Assembly: GCF_000619945.1 (NCBI RefSeq)
Contig: NZ_JHVC01000003.1
Span: 248,001 to 312,000 of the forward strand
Length of the DNA stretch: 64,000 nt
Source of the DNA: Clostridium lundense DSM 17049
Lineage (GTDB): Bacteria; Bacillota; Clostridia; Clostridiales; Clostridiaceae
Direction of reading: 5' to 3'
The notes below the pieces were generated by a model. That model saw nothing but the letters and a program-made list of their open reading frames with translations. It had not been told where the DNA came from and did no database searches. Numbering within the stretch: the stretch's first letter is position 1; every line of letters begins with the position of its first letter. Positions 15,481 to 25,781 of this stretch are shown here, piece after piece. The position numbers and the translations under genes were made by a program.

Positions 15481-18408
15481 TTATTCAAATACATTTACTA
15501 ACTTATTAAACAATTCTTTATTCTCTTTTATTCTTTCTTCACCACCTAAAACACATATATATTGTTCCTTCATACAACTATCAACTATATTAGCTAAATT
15601 TCTAATAGAAACTATTTTAGAGTCTATTATTTCTTCTCTTTCTTTTCGTAAATCTTCTATAGTTATATTACTAAAATAGTTAGCTGCAGCTTTGTCTGCC
15701 TTCATAGATGGAGAAAGAGGTGAATCTATATCACTTATAGTTCCTATTATATATTTTGTCATTTCACGTTCATCAGTATCAAAAGATTCTATATACTTAA
15801 CTGCTCCATCATAAACTTTAAGAGTATCCTTTAAGTTTGGATCTCTATAAGATACAAAATACATGTTACCATTTCTATTAAAGCCGCCAAAACAGCCGTA
15901 TGCTCCGCCCTGTACTCTTACATTATTCCATAGATAGTCATAGCTTATGATAGTCTTAAGTACCTGCATAGCTCCTGTATATTCATATCCTAATTTTTTA
16001 TAGTTATATCCTTTTGCATTAAATTGTACTTTACCTGATGTCATTAATCCCTCATTTTCTGGATTTAAATTGAAATAGTATTCAAAATACTGTAAGTCTC
16101 TACTACCAAGCTTATTATATAGTACTGAAAAATTATCCTTGAAATATTTATATTCATCTTCTTGTAGTGCTACACTTACAATAAGATTTTCTTTATTAAA
16201 TATAAGCTTTGAAACTTCTTTTAACTTATTTACTATATCTTCCTTCTTGCTTTGGAAGTTATTTTCTAATTCCATTATAAAATGATAGAATGTTAATCCT
16301 GTTACACCCTCTAAGTAATTTGCTACAGGTGAGAAGTATGATGCCAATCTTGCAGCAGTAACCATATGCCCTCTATCAAATATAGTCATTTCCATTCTAG
16401 ATTTAAGCTCCGAAATTATTTCATTTATACGCTTATAATCATCAAATTTACTTCCACTTATCTCTTCTCCTAAAAGTTCAAACATTTCAGGAAGCTTTCC
16501 TATTAAAGCCTTAGACTTTACTTTCATCATAGGTATAAATTGATCTGGATTTTTACTATCTGAATAAGCTGTTGCAGAATAATATATTCCTCCAGTGTGT
16601 ATATTTACTTCATTAGACAATTCTTCATAACTGTATTTTTCAGTACTAACCTTTCCTAATACACTAGATAAAAGCCCTACATAAGGTATTAGCTCCTGAG
16701 GCACCACTGTAGTATTAAAATATAGATTCACATATGCAATTTTATTTGTGAATAAATTATGCTTAAGAACCTTTATACCTGATTCATCTATAATCTCTAA
16801 AGGTAACTCTTCTGTTTTTCTATCTATATCTTCTATGGATAGTAGTGGTATTTTCTTTAGATCCTCTGGTGAATCAGAAGACATTTGTCTTTCCTTTAAT
16901 TTTTTAGTTTCATCTATTATCTTATTTAATTCTTCTGGTGAAAGCTTTTCTTTATATTCTTTTAGCTTTTCTTTTAGCTCTCTCTCCTTTTCTTCTCCCA
17001 GTCCTTTTTTAGGTTTCACCATGAGTAGAGAACTATGACTGTTATTTAAAATATATTTTTCTATCAACTTTTCAAAGTAATTAGATTTTAAAGCTTCTTT
17101 TACTTTTTCAAGTTGTGGCTCATAGTTAAGATGTATAAGCGGATTTTCATCGTATAGCCAACTATCCATACACTTTATACCATATATTAGTCCTGTAGGA
17201 TATCCTCCAAAATCAGCTTCTCTTAAAGCAAATTCCTTTATATTTATAGAGGATTCTATAAGTTTTTTATCTATGCCATTTTTCACTAAATCCTTTAGTG
17301 TATTAAGTATAACTGACTTAAATTCATCTTTTTTATCTTCATTAGAACCCTTTACTACTATACTAAATGTAGGTTGTAAAATGCTGTTATCAAAGCTTCC
17401 AAATACATCTTTTCCTATATTAGCTCCAATAAGAGCTTTTTTAAGTGGAGCTGCTGGTGTTTCAAGAAGTAAATGCTCTAATATATCAAAGGCAAGATAT
17501 AATTCCTTATCTGTAGATTTTCCTACAGTAAAATTTAGGCTAAGGAAAGTCTTATCCTCTTCTTTTTCATTTGGTGATATAGGATAATCTACTACAGCTT
17601 CTCTCATACTAGAGAAAGTAGGCTGTATTCTTATTTTTGAATCAATATTAAGCATTTTAAAATCCTTTAAATAATTATCCTGTATAAACTTCAATTCTTC
17701 TAAAACATCTCCATCACCATATAAGAATATATAACTATTAGATGGATGATAATATCTTTTATGAAAATCTATAAATTCTTCGTAACTAAGTTCAGGTATA
17801 ACCTCTGGATCTCCACCAGATTCCACTCCATATGTAGTATCTGGAAATAGTGATTCTGATATTTTTCTCATTAAAATAGATTCAGGAGAAGAATATGCTC
17901 CTTTCATTTCATTGTAAACTACACCTTTATATTGTATATCACTTTCTTTATCATCTAATTCATAATGCCATCCTTCTTGCATGAATATTTCAGGATGCTT
18001 ATATATATTAGGATAAAGCACGGCATCTAAATAAACATCCATAAGATTGAAAAAGTCTTTTTTATTTCTACTAGCTACAGGATACATTGTTTTATCCCCA
18101 AAAGTCATAGCATTTAAAAAAGTATTTAAAGATCCCTTTATAAGTTCTACAAAAGGTTCCTTTGTTGGAAACTTTCTTGATCCACATAATACAGAATGCT
18201 CTAATATATGCGCAACTCCTGTACTATCCTTTGGCGGAGTTCTAAAGGCTATAGAAAACACCTTATTATCATCCTTATTTTCTAATTTTAATAGTTTAGC
18301 TCCAGTTTCTTCGTGCTGAAACATTAATGCTTTTGAATTAATTTCTTTTAACTCGTCTTCGCTTAATAGTTTAAATCCACTATAAACTTTTCCTATTTCT
18401 AAACTCAT
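15481..18408 (-). CDS. M16C zinc protease (presequence-protease-like)
   Basis: The 975-residue length and the inverted zinc motif HILEH (67-71), with an upstream AFRTPPKDSTGVA context, identify the M16C (pitrilysin/insulinase, PreP-like) family. It has two homologous halves with an acidic linker (about 460-510). There is no signal peptide, so it probably degrades peptides in the cytosol. It appears full length and intact. A GGAGG ribosome site precedes the ATG. Confidence 0.93.
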   Translation of the reverse strand: MSLEIGKVYSGFKLLSEDELKEINSKALMFQHEETGAKLLKLENKDDNKVFSIAFRTPPKDSTGVAHILEHSVLCGSRKFPTKEPFVELIKGSLNTFLNAMTFGDKTMYPVASRNKKDFFNLMDVYLDAVLYPNIYKHPEIFMQEGWHYELDDKESDIQYKGVVYNEMKGAYSSPESILMRKISESLFPDTTYGVESGGDPEVIPELSYEEFIDFHKRYYHPSNSYIFLYGDGDVLEELKFIQDNYLKDFKMLNIDSKIRIQPTFSSMREAVVDYPISPNEKEEDKTFLSLNFTVGKSTDKELYLAFDILEHLLLETPAAPLKKALIGANIGKDVFGSFDNSILQPTFSIVVKGSNEDKKDEFKSVILNTLKDLVKNGIDKKLIESSINIKEFALREADFGGYPTGLIYGIKCMDSWLYDENPLIHLNYEPQLEKVKEALKSNYFEKLIEKYILNNSHSSLLMVKPKKGLGEEKERELKEKLKEYKEKLSPEELNKIIDETKKLKERQMSSDSPEDLKKIPLLSIEDIDRKTEELPLEIIDESGIKVLKHNLFTNKIAYVNLYFNTTVVPQELIPYVGLLSSVLGKVSTEKYSYEELSNEVNIHTGGIYYSATAYSDSKNPDQFIPMMKVKSKALIGKLPEMFELLGEEISGSKFDDYKRINEIISELKSRMEMTIFDRGHMVTAARLASYFSPVANYLEGVTGLTFYHFIMELENNFQSKKEDIVNKLKEVSKLIFNKENLIVSVALQEDEYKYFKDNFSVLYNKLGSRDLQYFEYYFNLNPENEGLMTSGKVQFNAKGYNYKKLGYEYTGAMQVLKTIISYDYLWNNVRVQGGAYGCFGGFNRNGNMYFVSYRDPNLKDTLKVYDGAVKYIESFDTDEREMTKYIIGTISDIDSPLSPSMKADKAAANYFSNITIEDLRKEREEIIDSKIVSIRNLANIVDSCMKEQYICVLGGEERIKENKELFNKLVNVFE

Positions 18409-18720
18409 TTTTTTACCTCCTCCAATTTTAATTTAAACATTCATTTAATACCTCTAATATCTTATAAACTATAGTATTAGTAATATATTAATAAAAAAAC
18501 ATTTTTTATTATATTTATATTATGCCATAAATATGAAAGTTTTTTTATATTTATTTTAAAAACTATAATAAATGTCTATATTTTGTATAAGTTGCATTTA
18601 AATAAAAATTTTATTAAATTTATTTAAATTACAGAAAAAAATATATTGACTTTTTATGTTATTATTGCTATTATTTAATTAAATAAAGTCGAATATTGTT
18701 TAAAAAGGAGAGTTTTTAAT
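18409..18720 (+). promoter_or_regulatory. Promoter region of the AbrB-like gene
   Basis: This A/T-rich gap holds no gene. TTGACT (18646-18651), 17 bp and TATTAT (18669-18674) form a good promoter for the AbrB-like gene, about 40 bp upstream of its ribosome site aaaaggag. Confidence 0.6.
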
Positions 18721-18966
18721 ATGAAATCAACTGGTATTGTAAGAAGAGTAGATGAGCTTGGAAGAATAGTTATTCCAATAGAGTTAAGAAGAACACTTGA
18801 TATCGAAATAAAGGATTCTTTAGAAATTTTTGTAGATGGAGAACATATTATACTTAAAAAATACAATCCATCATGCATCTTCTGTGGAAATGCAAAAGAT
18901 GTAGTAAACTATAAAGGTAAAAACATTTGTAAAAGTTGCCTTGAAGAGCTAAAGTCAGAAAGATAA
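18721..18966 (+). CDS. AbrB/SpoVT-type transcriptional regulator
   Basis: The 81-residue protein has the swapped-hairpin AbrB DNA-binding domain at residues 1-47 (GIVRRVDELGRIVIPIELRR). A short tail contains two Cys pairs (CIFC and CKSC), probably a small zinc site. This layout is usual for clostridial AbrB homologues that control transition-state and sporulation genes. It has its own promoter and terminator. Confidence 0.9.
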   Translation: MKSTGIVRRVDELGRIVIPIELRRTLDIEIKDSLEIFVDGEHIILKKYNPSCIFCGNAKDVVNYKGKNICKSCLEELKSER

Positions 18967-18990
18967 TTTCATCTTTCCCTCTTACTCTTA

Positions 18991-19025
18991 TAAAAAAAGA
19001 TACATGCCCCCCATGTATCTTTTTT
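18991..19025 (+). terminator. Intrinsic terminator of the AbrB-like gene
   Basis: The stem aaaagatacatg/catgtatctttt has a cccc-type loop and a run of seven T residues. Confidence 0.9.
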
Positions 19026-19204
19026 TATTTATTCCTTTTAATTAAACTCAATCTGAAAAGATAAATCCATTAATTTATAAAATAATTAAAATTTTTTAAA
19101 ATAAAATGTTAATCATTTCAATTTTTTTACGATAAATTTAGAGAATAAAAATAGTATTATAAAAAGATTGCGTCGCAACTTTTTTACATTGGAGGTTTGA
19201 CGAA

Positions 19205-20224
19205 ATGAACAAATTAAAAAACTTGATTATTGTTTCCTGTATTACCGCTTCAATTATATGTAATCCTATTACTATTTCAGTAAAAGCCTATACCGATAAC
19301 TTACTACCAAATACCCTTAACGATGCCTATAATAAAAATAATATATTTACCGTTTATGGTTATAAAGGACAATGTACTTGGTTTACTTATGGCAGAGCTT
19401 TAGAAAAGTTAAATGTTAAATTGCCTAATGCCTTTTATGGTAATGCAGTAGAATGGTGGTACGATAACGTTAATAAAAACGTTTTCCCTTATGGAGAGGA
19501 ACCAAAAGCTAATTCTATAGTTGTTTGGTCTGGTGGAAATTTAGGATATGGTCATGTAGCCTTTGTTGAAAAAGTAGAAAATGATACTGTTTATTTTAAT
19601 GAAGGTAATTTTTCTGTAAGAGGAGACTACGATCAAAAATTAAAAAATCTCTCTAAGGAAAGTATGAAACAAAGAGGAAACTTATATCTTAAGGGTTATA
19701 TATACCTAGATGAAGCTGATAAAAATACTTCTAACGAATCACCTGAACAAGCTTCTTCTATAACTGAAAAATACAAATATGGTATACCTAAAATAAGTAA
19801 TGGATCTACTTTAAATATAAGACTAAACCCTTCAACTAGCTCTAAAATATGTGGAACTTTAAAAAAAGGAGATACATTCTCAATCCTCTCCAAAGTAGCA
19901 GATTGGTATAAAATAAAATTTAATTCTACTACTGGTTATGTAAATAGTGAATATGTAACGCTCACTAATAAAGGACCAGCTCCTACAAAACCATCTAATA
20001 ATACACCTAACACTACTTCAAATAAAAAATATGGCTTAGTAGTTTTACGTAGTAAAAATTCAGGATTGAATCTTAGAAATTCACCTTCTGAAAAAGGTAA
20101 GATTATTAATTCTATACCTAATAATACCAAAATCGAAATATTAGGAACTACTAATGGATGGCATAAAGTAAATTATAAAGGATTAACAGGATACCTTTCT
20201 TCCCAATTTGTAAAAGCATTGTAA
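19205..20224 (+). CDS. Secreted CHAP-domain peptidoglycan hydrolase with two SH3 domains
   Basis: The 339-residue protein begins with a signal peptide (cleavage probably after VKA, about residue 28). A CHAP amidase/endopeptidase domain follows (about 50-165) with the catalytic Cys in GQCTWF (Cys57) and His in GYGHVAFVE (about 117). Two bacterial SH3 domains (about 198-258 and 278-338, each with LNLR or LNIR and a GYV/GYL end) are joined by a Pro/Thr/Asn linker. It should bind and cut cell-wall peptidoglycan. A ggaggtttgacga ribosome site precedes the ATG, and a small aaaagattgc/gcaactttt hairpin lies just upstream. Confidence 0.92.
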   Translation: MNKLKNLIIVSCITASIICNPITISVKAYTDNLLPNTLNDAYNKNNIFTVYGYKGQCTWFTYGRALEKLNVKLPNAFYGNAVEWWYDNVNKNVFPYGEEPKANSIVVWSGGNLGYGHVAFVEKVENDTVYFNEGNFSVRGDYDQKLKNLSKESMKQRGNLYLKGYIYLDEADKNTSNESPEQASSITEKYKYGIPKISNGSTLNIRLNPSTSSKICGTLKKGDTFSILSKVADWYKIKFNSTTGYVNSEYVTLTNKGPAPTKPSNNTPNTTSNKKYGLVVLRSKNSGLNLRNSPSEKGKIINSIPNNTKIEILGTTNGWHKVNYKGLTGYLSSQFVKAL

Positions 20225-20324
20225 ATTTAAAATTGAGATTTGAGATTTTATAATTTCTTATAGACTAATCAATGAATTTTTGTGGTAATATAAATATTAA
20301 CTATAACAATTATGGGGTGATATA

Positions 20325-20693
20325 TTGGAAAACAAATTAAAAATAAAAATATCTGAAACAGCTTATAATAAAATTACTGAGTTATTAGATACTCATAAAG
20401 AATATGACTGTGTGAAATTCTCATACTCTCCTGGCTGCTGCAAATCTCCTAAAGTATCCATATTATTAGATAATATGAATGAAAGTAATATTATAGATAA
20501 GATTGATGATCTTAATATAATCTATGATGAAAATTTACTAAATAATATTAGTGAAATTCAATTGATATATAAAAACAATGGCTTTGCAGCAAAAGCATTA
20601 CCTAGAGATGGTAGCTTTCCTTGCAATAATACTCATAGAGATAATTCCTCTTGTGGCAGTGGCTGCTCAAAATGCAATAACAATTGTAAATAA
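20325..20693 (+). CDS. HesB/IscA-like protein with Cys-rich tail
   Basis: The start is TTG at 20325, set by ggggtga. The 122-residue protein resembles the HesB/IscA fold (KIKISETAYNKITELL, then SYSPGCCKSP and later FAAKAL). It ends in a Cys-rich tail with five Cys (PCNNTHRDNSSCGSGCSKCN). Typical IscA proteins have a CGC near the C terminus; here SCGSGCSKC could play that part in Fe-S or other metal binding. The stop codon directly abuts a repeat hairpin. Confidence 0.7.
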   Translation: MENKLKIKISETAYNKITELLDTHKEYDCVKFSYSPGCCKSPKVSILLDNMNESNIIDKIDDLNIIYDENLLNNISEIQLIYKNNGFAAKALPRDGSFPCNNTHRDNSSCGSGCSKCNNNCK

Positions 20694-20801
20694 AAAAGTG
20701 CACCGCACTTTTTTAGAGTACAGATATCAGAACGCAGATAACAGATTCTGTACTCTGTCATCTGCGCTCTGTACTCTAAAAAGTTGCTTTGCAATCTTTT
20801 T
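20692..20801. repeat. AGAGTACAG-family element, compact palindromic copy
   Basis: The left hairpin aaaaaagtgc/gcactttttt (20692-20714) runs into agagtacagatatcagaacgc. The right end is the mirror image: ctctgtactct followed by the hairpin aaaaagttgc/gcaatcttttt (20778-20801). The element fills the gap between two convergent genes, and each end looks like the terminator of the gene that runs into it. Confidence 0.75.
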
Positions 20802-20814
20802 AACAATATCCTCT

Positions 20815-21693
20815 CTATACACTTAACCCTTTATCCTGCTTTTCACATTTTAAAAACATCCATACAGAAGGTGCTATTATTAGCATATAACCTAAAATAC
20901 TTAAATAATCCGGAATCTCTCTCCACAATACAAATGCGATCATTTGAGAAAAAATTACATTTGTATAGTTATATATAGACACCTTAGATGCTTCTGCATA
21001 TTTATAAGATACAGTTAACGAAAATTGAGCCATAGCTGCAAGACATCCTGACGCTACTAGCAATGATAATTGCTCTATTGCTAAAGGTTGAAAATTAAAA
21101 ATGACAAAAGGTAATGAAATACATGATGATATAAATGAAAAATAAAATACTACAGTATAAGAATTTTCCTTATCTCCTAAATATCTAACTAGAGTATAGG
21201 CAGCCCCAGCAAATGCAGCAGACAAAATCCCTACTATAGCTGGCAATACACTTACATCAAATTTGGGTTTAATTATGCATAGTGCACCTAAAAAAGATAG
21301 TATTAATGTAACCACCTGTGTTCCTGTTAATTTCTCCTTTAAAAAACATGCAGCAAAAATTATTACAAAAAAAGGATGCATCTTATTTAACATAGAAGAA
21401 TCAGCTAAAATCGTAGTGTTGTCTATACAATAAAAATAGCATATAGCCCCTAAAGCTCCAAACACACCTCTTAACATTAAGTACTTTCTATTTTTCTTAC
21501 TTCCCCAAATTTTTTCTTTATTTTTTTTTATAATCATTACAGTTATAGTTACATTTACAAAATCCCTTAAAAAAACTTTTTCAAATGTCTGAACTTCCCC
21601 TGATAATTTTACTAGAGCTGCCATTATAGCAAAACAAAAGGATGATAAAATCATATAAAATACTGCTTTTTTACTTTTACTCCAATGATTCAA
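20815..21693 (-). CDS. EamA/DMT-family drug/metabolite transporter
   Basis: The 292-residue protein has ten predicted transmembrane segments and two EamA repeats (the first near LMLRGVFGALGAICYFYCI, the second from about residue 150). The start is TTG at 21693, supported by AGGAGGAGAG. The family exports or imports amino acids, nucleosides or other small metabolites; the substrate is not predictable. It is monocistronic. Confidence 0.85.
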   Translation of the reverse strand: MNHWSKSKKAVFYMILSSFCFAIMAALVKLSGEVQTFEKVFLRDFVNVTITVMIIKKNKEKIWGSKKNRKYLMLRGVFGALGAICYFYCIDNTTILADSSMLNKMHPFFVIIFAACFLKEKLTGTQVVTLILSFLGALCIIKPKFDVSVLPAIVGILSAAFAGAAYTLVRYLGDKENSYTVVFYFSFISSCISLPFVIFNFQPLAIEQLSLLVASGCLAAMAQFSLTVSYKYAEASKVSIYNYTNVIFSQMIAFVLWREIPDYLSILGYMLIIAPSVWMFLKCEKQDKGLSV

Positions 21694-21757
21694 AAATAAA
21701 CTCTCCTCCTGGATTGATTGCTATGTTCACAATATATAATATTAATATATGAGTTAA

Positions 21758-23983
21758 TCATAAATATATATCTGAAAATTCTATTCTTATTTTTTCTACA
21801 TTGCTATGTTGATGTAAACATTTCTTACTTTCCTTATCTGGATGTAACTTAGCAGGAAGCTTTATAACAAATTCACTTCCCTTTCCATATTCACTATTTA
21901 AATATATCTTTCCACCATGCATTTCTACTAAAGCTTTAACTAAAGAAAGCCCTATACCACTTCCTTCATTATTTCTTGAAAGTGATTTATCTACCTGAAT
22001 AAATCTTTCAAATATAGAAGCTCGTTTTTCATTAGGTATACCTATTCCAGTATCCCTTACATATAATTCAATATATTCATTTTTATCTTTTATAGTTACA
22101 TAAATACTTCCACCTGATTCTGTAAACTTTATAGCATTAGAAAGTAAATTCAACATTACTCGTTCTATTTTATCAACATCACAAGTTAATATTTTTTCCT
22201 CTATATCTGTATCAAATATTACTTCTATGCCCTTAATTTTAGCATACTGAACAATTGACATAGTAATATTCTCCACTACAGTTACTATATCTGCATTTTC
22301 ATAATGAAGCTTAAAATAACCAGAGTCTATTTTAGTTATATCTATTAAATTATTAGTTAATCTAACTAATCTATAGCAATTTTGTTTCATCATATTCATA
22401 TAGTTCTTTAACCTATTAATATTTTCCTCATCAGAACCCTTTACAATGAGACAACACATTTGAAGAGCACTAAATATAACATTTATAGGTGTTTTTATTT
22501 CATGAGAAATATTTGCAAAAAAATCAGTTTTTAATTTATCATATTCCATTGCTTCCTTTAACAATTTATTTTTTTCTTTTATTTTTTTATTAAGTTTCTG
22601 ATTTTTTTTACGCTCGGTAATATCCCTTACTACGTTTAATATTACATTTTCTCCTCCAAAGGGATAAAAAGTTGACATAACCTCTACATCTACTATCTTC
22701 CCATCTATTTTCTTTATTTTTTCTTCTCTTAAAGGTATAAACCCCTCATCCTTTGTCAATTGCTCCTTAGACTTTTCATAATAATCATTAATTAGGTATT
22801 TTTTTATATTTTCACCTCTAAGCTCTATTTCATTCTTACTTCCAATCAAATTAGCTCCTGCATTATTACAAAATATTATCTCATCTTCATAAATTAAAAA
22901 TACACCATCTGGTAAGCATTCTATTAACTGTCTGTATCTTTTCTCACTTTCCAATAATGCTAGTTCAGACTGTTTATGTTTAGTAATATCTCTAGAAATT
23001 ATAAGTAAACCTTTTCTGTTTCCATTCTCATGAAAAAGAGGTACCTTTATAGAATCAAATATTTTGACTTTTCCATCTTTTTGAGGTATAAAATCTTCTT
23101 CTCTTCTTATTTTTCCTTCTTTCCATATTTCCTTTTCATTCTCTTCTAACTTAATAAGGGTATCTTTATGAAAGTGATTAATTTCTCCTAATTCCATATT
23201 ATTTTTTCCTATATATTTTTCTTTATCTATTTCAAACAAATTAATCTGAGCATCATTAACTTCTTCCCATCTGCCTTCACCATCTTTAAAACATACACAG
23301 TCAGGCATAGCATTAATTAAGGTTCTTAGCCTGTCCTCATTTTCTTGTAGGGCTTTTTCTACCTGTTTTCTTTGAGATATCTCTTCCTTTAATTTCACTA
23401 TGGCCACTTTTAAACTTTCCGTACTTTTTTCCACTTTCTTTTCCAATTGTTCATTTAGTTCCTTAACTCTGTTATACATAATGCTATTTTCTATAGAAAC
23501 TACTCCATGTGCCCATAAAAGTTGTATCATTTTTATTTTATCTAAATTAAAAGCCTCCGTACGTATATTATTTTCTAAATATAAAATAGACTTTAAATTT
23601 CCTTTAACTAATATTGGAATGCATAGTATAGATTTCACTCTATTTTCTTTAATATATTTGTCCTCTTTAAATCTATAATCTTTTTCTCCATCATTTACTA
23701 CTACTGTATTTAAAGTATTAACTACATAATATACGATACTTTTGGGGACATTATCTACTTCATCTAAATTAACACAATACCTAGGTTCATCATTATTACG
23801 CACTTCATTTTCCAAATTTATATTTTTTGTTTTTATTAAACATCCTCTTTCAGCTTCACAATTTATGATTGATAATTTAAGTAACTCATTAAAAAAATTT
23901 TCTAATGAAATTTTTTCAATATTAAAAATTTCATCAATATCCCCCCTTTCATTTAGGCCTTCATCCATATTATAAAAAATCAT
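21758..23983 (-). CDS. GAF-PAS-PAS sensor histidine kinase
   Basis: The 741-residue protein has no transmembrane segment. It contains a GAF domain (about 15-170, with VKSILCIPILVKGNLKSILY), a coiled coil, two PAS/PAC domains (about 210-335 and 340-460, ending ISRDITKHK and VVRDITERK), then HisKA with H-box FFANISHEIKTP and HATPase motifs (DTGIGIP, GSGIGLSLVK). It is probably a cytosolic, redox- or ligand-sensing orphan kinase, because no response regulator gene is adjacent. The ATG at 23983 has AAAGGGGATT at a rather long distance of 11 nt. Confidence 0.92.
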   Translation of the reverse strand: MIFYNMDEGLNERGDIDEIFNIEKISLENFFNELLKLSIINCEAERGCLIKTKNINLENEVRNNDEPRYCVNLDEVDNVPKSIVYYVVNTLNTVVVNDGEKDYRFKEDKYIKENRVKSILCIPILVKGNLKSILYLENNIRTEAFNLDKIKMIQLLWAHGVVSIENSIMYNRVKELNEQLEKKVEKSTESLKVAIVKLKEEISQRKQVEKALQENEDRLRTLINAMPDCVCFKDGEGRWEEVNDAQINLFEIDKEKYIGKNNMELGEINHFHKDTLIKLEENEKEIWKEGKIRREEDFIPQKDGKVKIFDSIKVPLFHENGNRKGLLIISRDITKHKQSELALLESEKRYRQLIECLPDGVFLIYEDEIIFCNNAGANLIGSKNEIELRGENIKKYLINDYYEKSKEQLTKDEGFIPLREEKIKKIDGKIVDVEVMSTFYPFGGENVILNVVRDITERKKNQKLNKKIKEKNKLLKEAMEYDKLKTDFFANISHEIKTPINVIFSALQMCCLIVKGSDEENINRLKNYMNMMKQNCYRLVRLTNNLIDITKIDSGYFKLHYENADIVTVVENITMSIVQYAKIKGIEVIFDTDIEEKILTCDVDKIERVMLNLLSNAIKFTESGGSIYVTIKDKNEYIELYVRDTGIGIPNEKRASIFERFIQVDKSLSRNNEGSGIGLSLVKALVEMHGGKIYLNSEYGKGSEFVIKLPAKLHPDKESKKCLHQHSNVEKIRIEFSDIYL

Positions 23984-24145
23984 AATTTTATTAATCCCCT
24001 TTCAAACAACAATAAAATTATTAAATCTTTTTTTATCTGCAAGAATATTTATATTTTGATTCCAAAACTATACATAGATAATTATACTAAATAAATACTA
24101 TATTGGATTACATTTTCATATTCATTTTTTCTACATAAAAACGTA

Positions 24146-24176
24146 AAAAGAGACTCCCATTTCCGAGAGTCTTCTT
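24146..24176 (-). terminator. Intrinsic terminator of the two-component operon
   Basis: On the minus strand GACTC...GAGTC forms a stem followed by TCTTTTTA, about 40 bp past the kinase stop. Confidence 0.7.
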
Positions 24177-24215
24177 ATTTTAAAATACCATTAAATTATA
24201 TTTAGATTTTTAGCT

Positions 24216-25754
24216 TTACTTACTTATTAACTTTACATAAAATGTTATTTCATCCCCTTCACATTCTGCCCATATGTCTCCGCCATGGAGCTTCACTATA
24301 TTTTTAGAAATAGCAAGTCCTAATCCACTTCCTCCAGTAGACTCCGATCTAGACTTTTCCACCCTATAAAATCTATCGAAAAGTTTGCTTAAGTCTTCTT
24401 TAGGTATACTTTTTCCTTTATTTTTTATATAGAAAATACCATACCCATCTTTTTTATTCAAACCTATTTTAATTTCTCCAGGTTTATAGCTATATCTAAT
24501 AGCATTCATAATTAGATTTTCAAAAACTCTTACCAATTTATCTCCATCAGCTTCAACAATAATATCATCTGCTACCATATCTTTTGTAACAAACGTATTA
24601 TTTTCTTCAAAAATCGGTACAAATTCCTCTATAAGTTGCTCCAAAAGTCCATTTAAAGTTATATCGCTTACATTTAATTTTATTCCCCCTCCAGAAAGCT
24701 TGGTATATTCAAAGAGTTCTTCAATTAATACTTTAAGCTTTTCTGATTTATTGTAAGCAATATTAATATATTCCATCATCTGTTCTTCATTTTCAAACTT
24801 TCTATCCTTTATTAGGTTCAAGTATCCTAATATAGATGTGAGTGGAGTTCTTAAATCATGAGAAACATTTGTTATAAGTTCTCCTTTTGTCTTTTCTAAT
24901 TCTCTTTCTCTTTCTATCTTATTATTTAATTCATCTGCCATAAAATTTATATTGTCAGCCAAATGTGCTAACTCATCTTCTCCATTTTTATCAATCCTAT
25001 ATTTTAATTCTCCCTTAGCCATATACATAACTCCTATAGCAATATCTTGAATATATCTTACTTTTCTTCCTGCAATAAAATAAAATAGAAATATAAAAAA
25101 CACTACAGATAATAACAGAGCAAAAAAAGATTTTTCTTGTTGATTATATCTAGTTTGTATTTCTCCCTCTGGTATTCCTTTAACTATAACATAAGCTCTG
25201 TTGTCATTAAAATCAACAGGATAAAAACTTATAAATTCACCTAAATTTTTTCCATTTTGATTATAATCCTTATATTCATAGAAATCATATTTAAAAGTAG
25301 TTGCATTCTTAATTACAGTGTGTATATCTACCTGTGTTTCATCTGCATTTGAAGTTTTATATAAAACCTTACCTGATAAATCTGTTATCAAAATCTTATA
25401 TCTACTTTCATTGTATGAATTTACTATGTTCTCAATTTTACTACTATCATTAATACTAATTTTTTGTGCATCCAACTGACTTCCTATATTAGATGCTCTT
25501 TCTAACATCTGTCTAATGCTATTAGAATAGTTTATTACAGAATAGGTACTAGTCCTCGAAAAATAGGAATTAGTAAATGTAAACACTATAAAGGCTGCGG
25601 ATAAACATATACCAAATACTACAATAAGTTCCCATCTAATATTTTGATTAACCCTTTCTTTTAAATTAAAGTATATTTTTTTCATTTTACCTATAATAAC
25701 TCTGAAAGGCTTAGTGAAAAATCTCCATAACCATCTAAAAAGTCTTAGTTTCAT
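24216..25754 (-). CDS. Membrane sensor histidine kinase (VanS/PhoR type)
   Basis: The 512-residue protein has two membrane segments (about 40-62 and 200-222) flanking an extracellular sensor domain. HAMP (about 225-278), HisKA with NVSHDLRTPLTSILGY, and HATPase with GSGLGLAISKNIV follow. It is encoded 27 bp downstream of an OmpR-type regulator and clearly forms a pair with it. The signal is unknown; the architecture resembles kinases that respond to envelope stress or antibiotics. A gaggtgaact ribosome site precedes the ATG. Confidence 0.93.
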   Translation of the reverse strand: MKLRLFRWLWRFFTKPFRVIIGKMKKIYFNLKERVNQNIRWELIVVFGICLSAAFIVFTFTNSYFSRTSTYSVINYSNSIRQMLERASNIGSQLDAQKISINDSSKIENIVNSYNESRYKILITDLSGKVLYKTSNADETQVDIHTVIKNATTFKYDFYEYKDYNQNGKNLGEFISFYPVDFNDNRAYVIVKGIPEGEIQTRYNQQEKSFFALLLSVVFFIFLFYFIAGRKVRYIQDIAIGVMYMAKGELKYRIDKNGEDELAHLADNINFMADELNNKIERERELEKTKGELITNVSHDLRTPLTSILGYLNLIKDRKFENEEQMMEYINIAYNKSEKLKVLIEELFEYTKLSGGGIKLNVSDITLNGLLEQLIEEFVPIFEENNTFVTKDMVADDIIVEADGDKLVRVFENLIMNAIRYSYKPGEIKIGLNKKDGYGIFYIKNKGKSIPKEDLSKLFDRFYRVEKSRSESTGGSGLGLAISKNIVKLHGGDIWAECEGDEITFYVKLISK

Positions 25755-25781
25755 AGTTCACCTCATATCTTCTATAGTATT

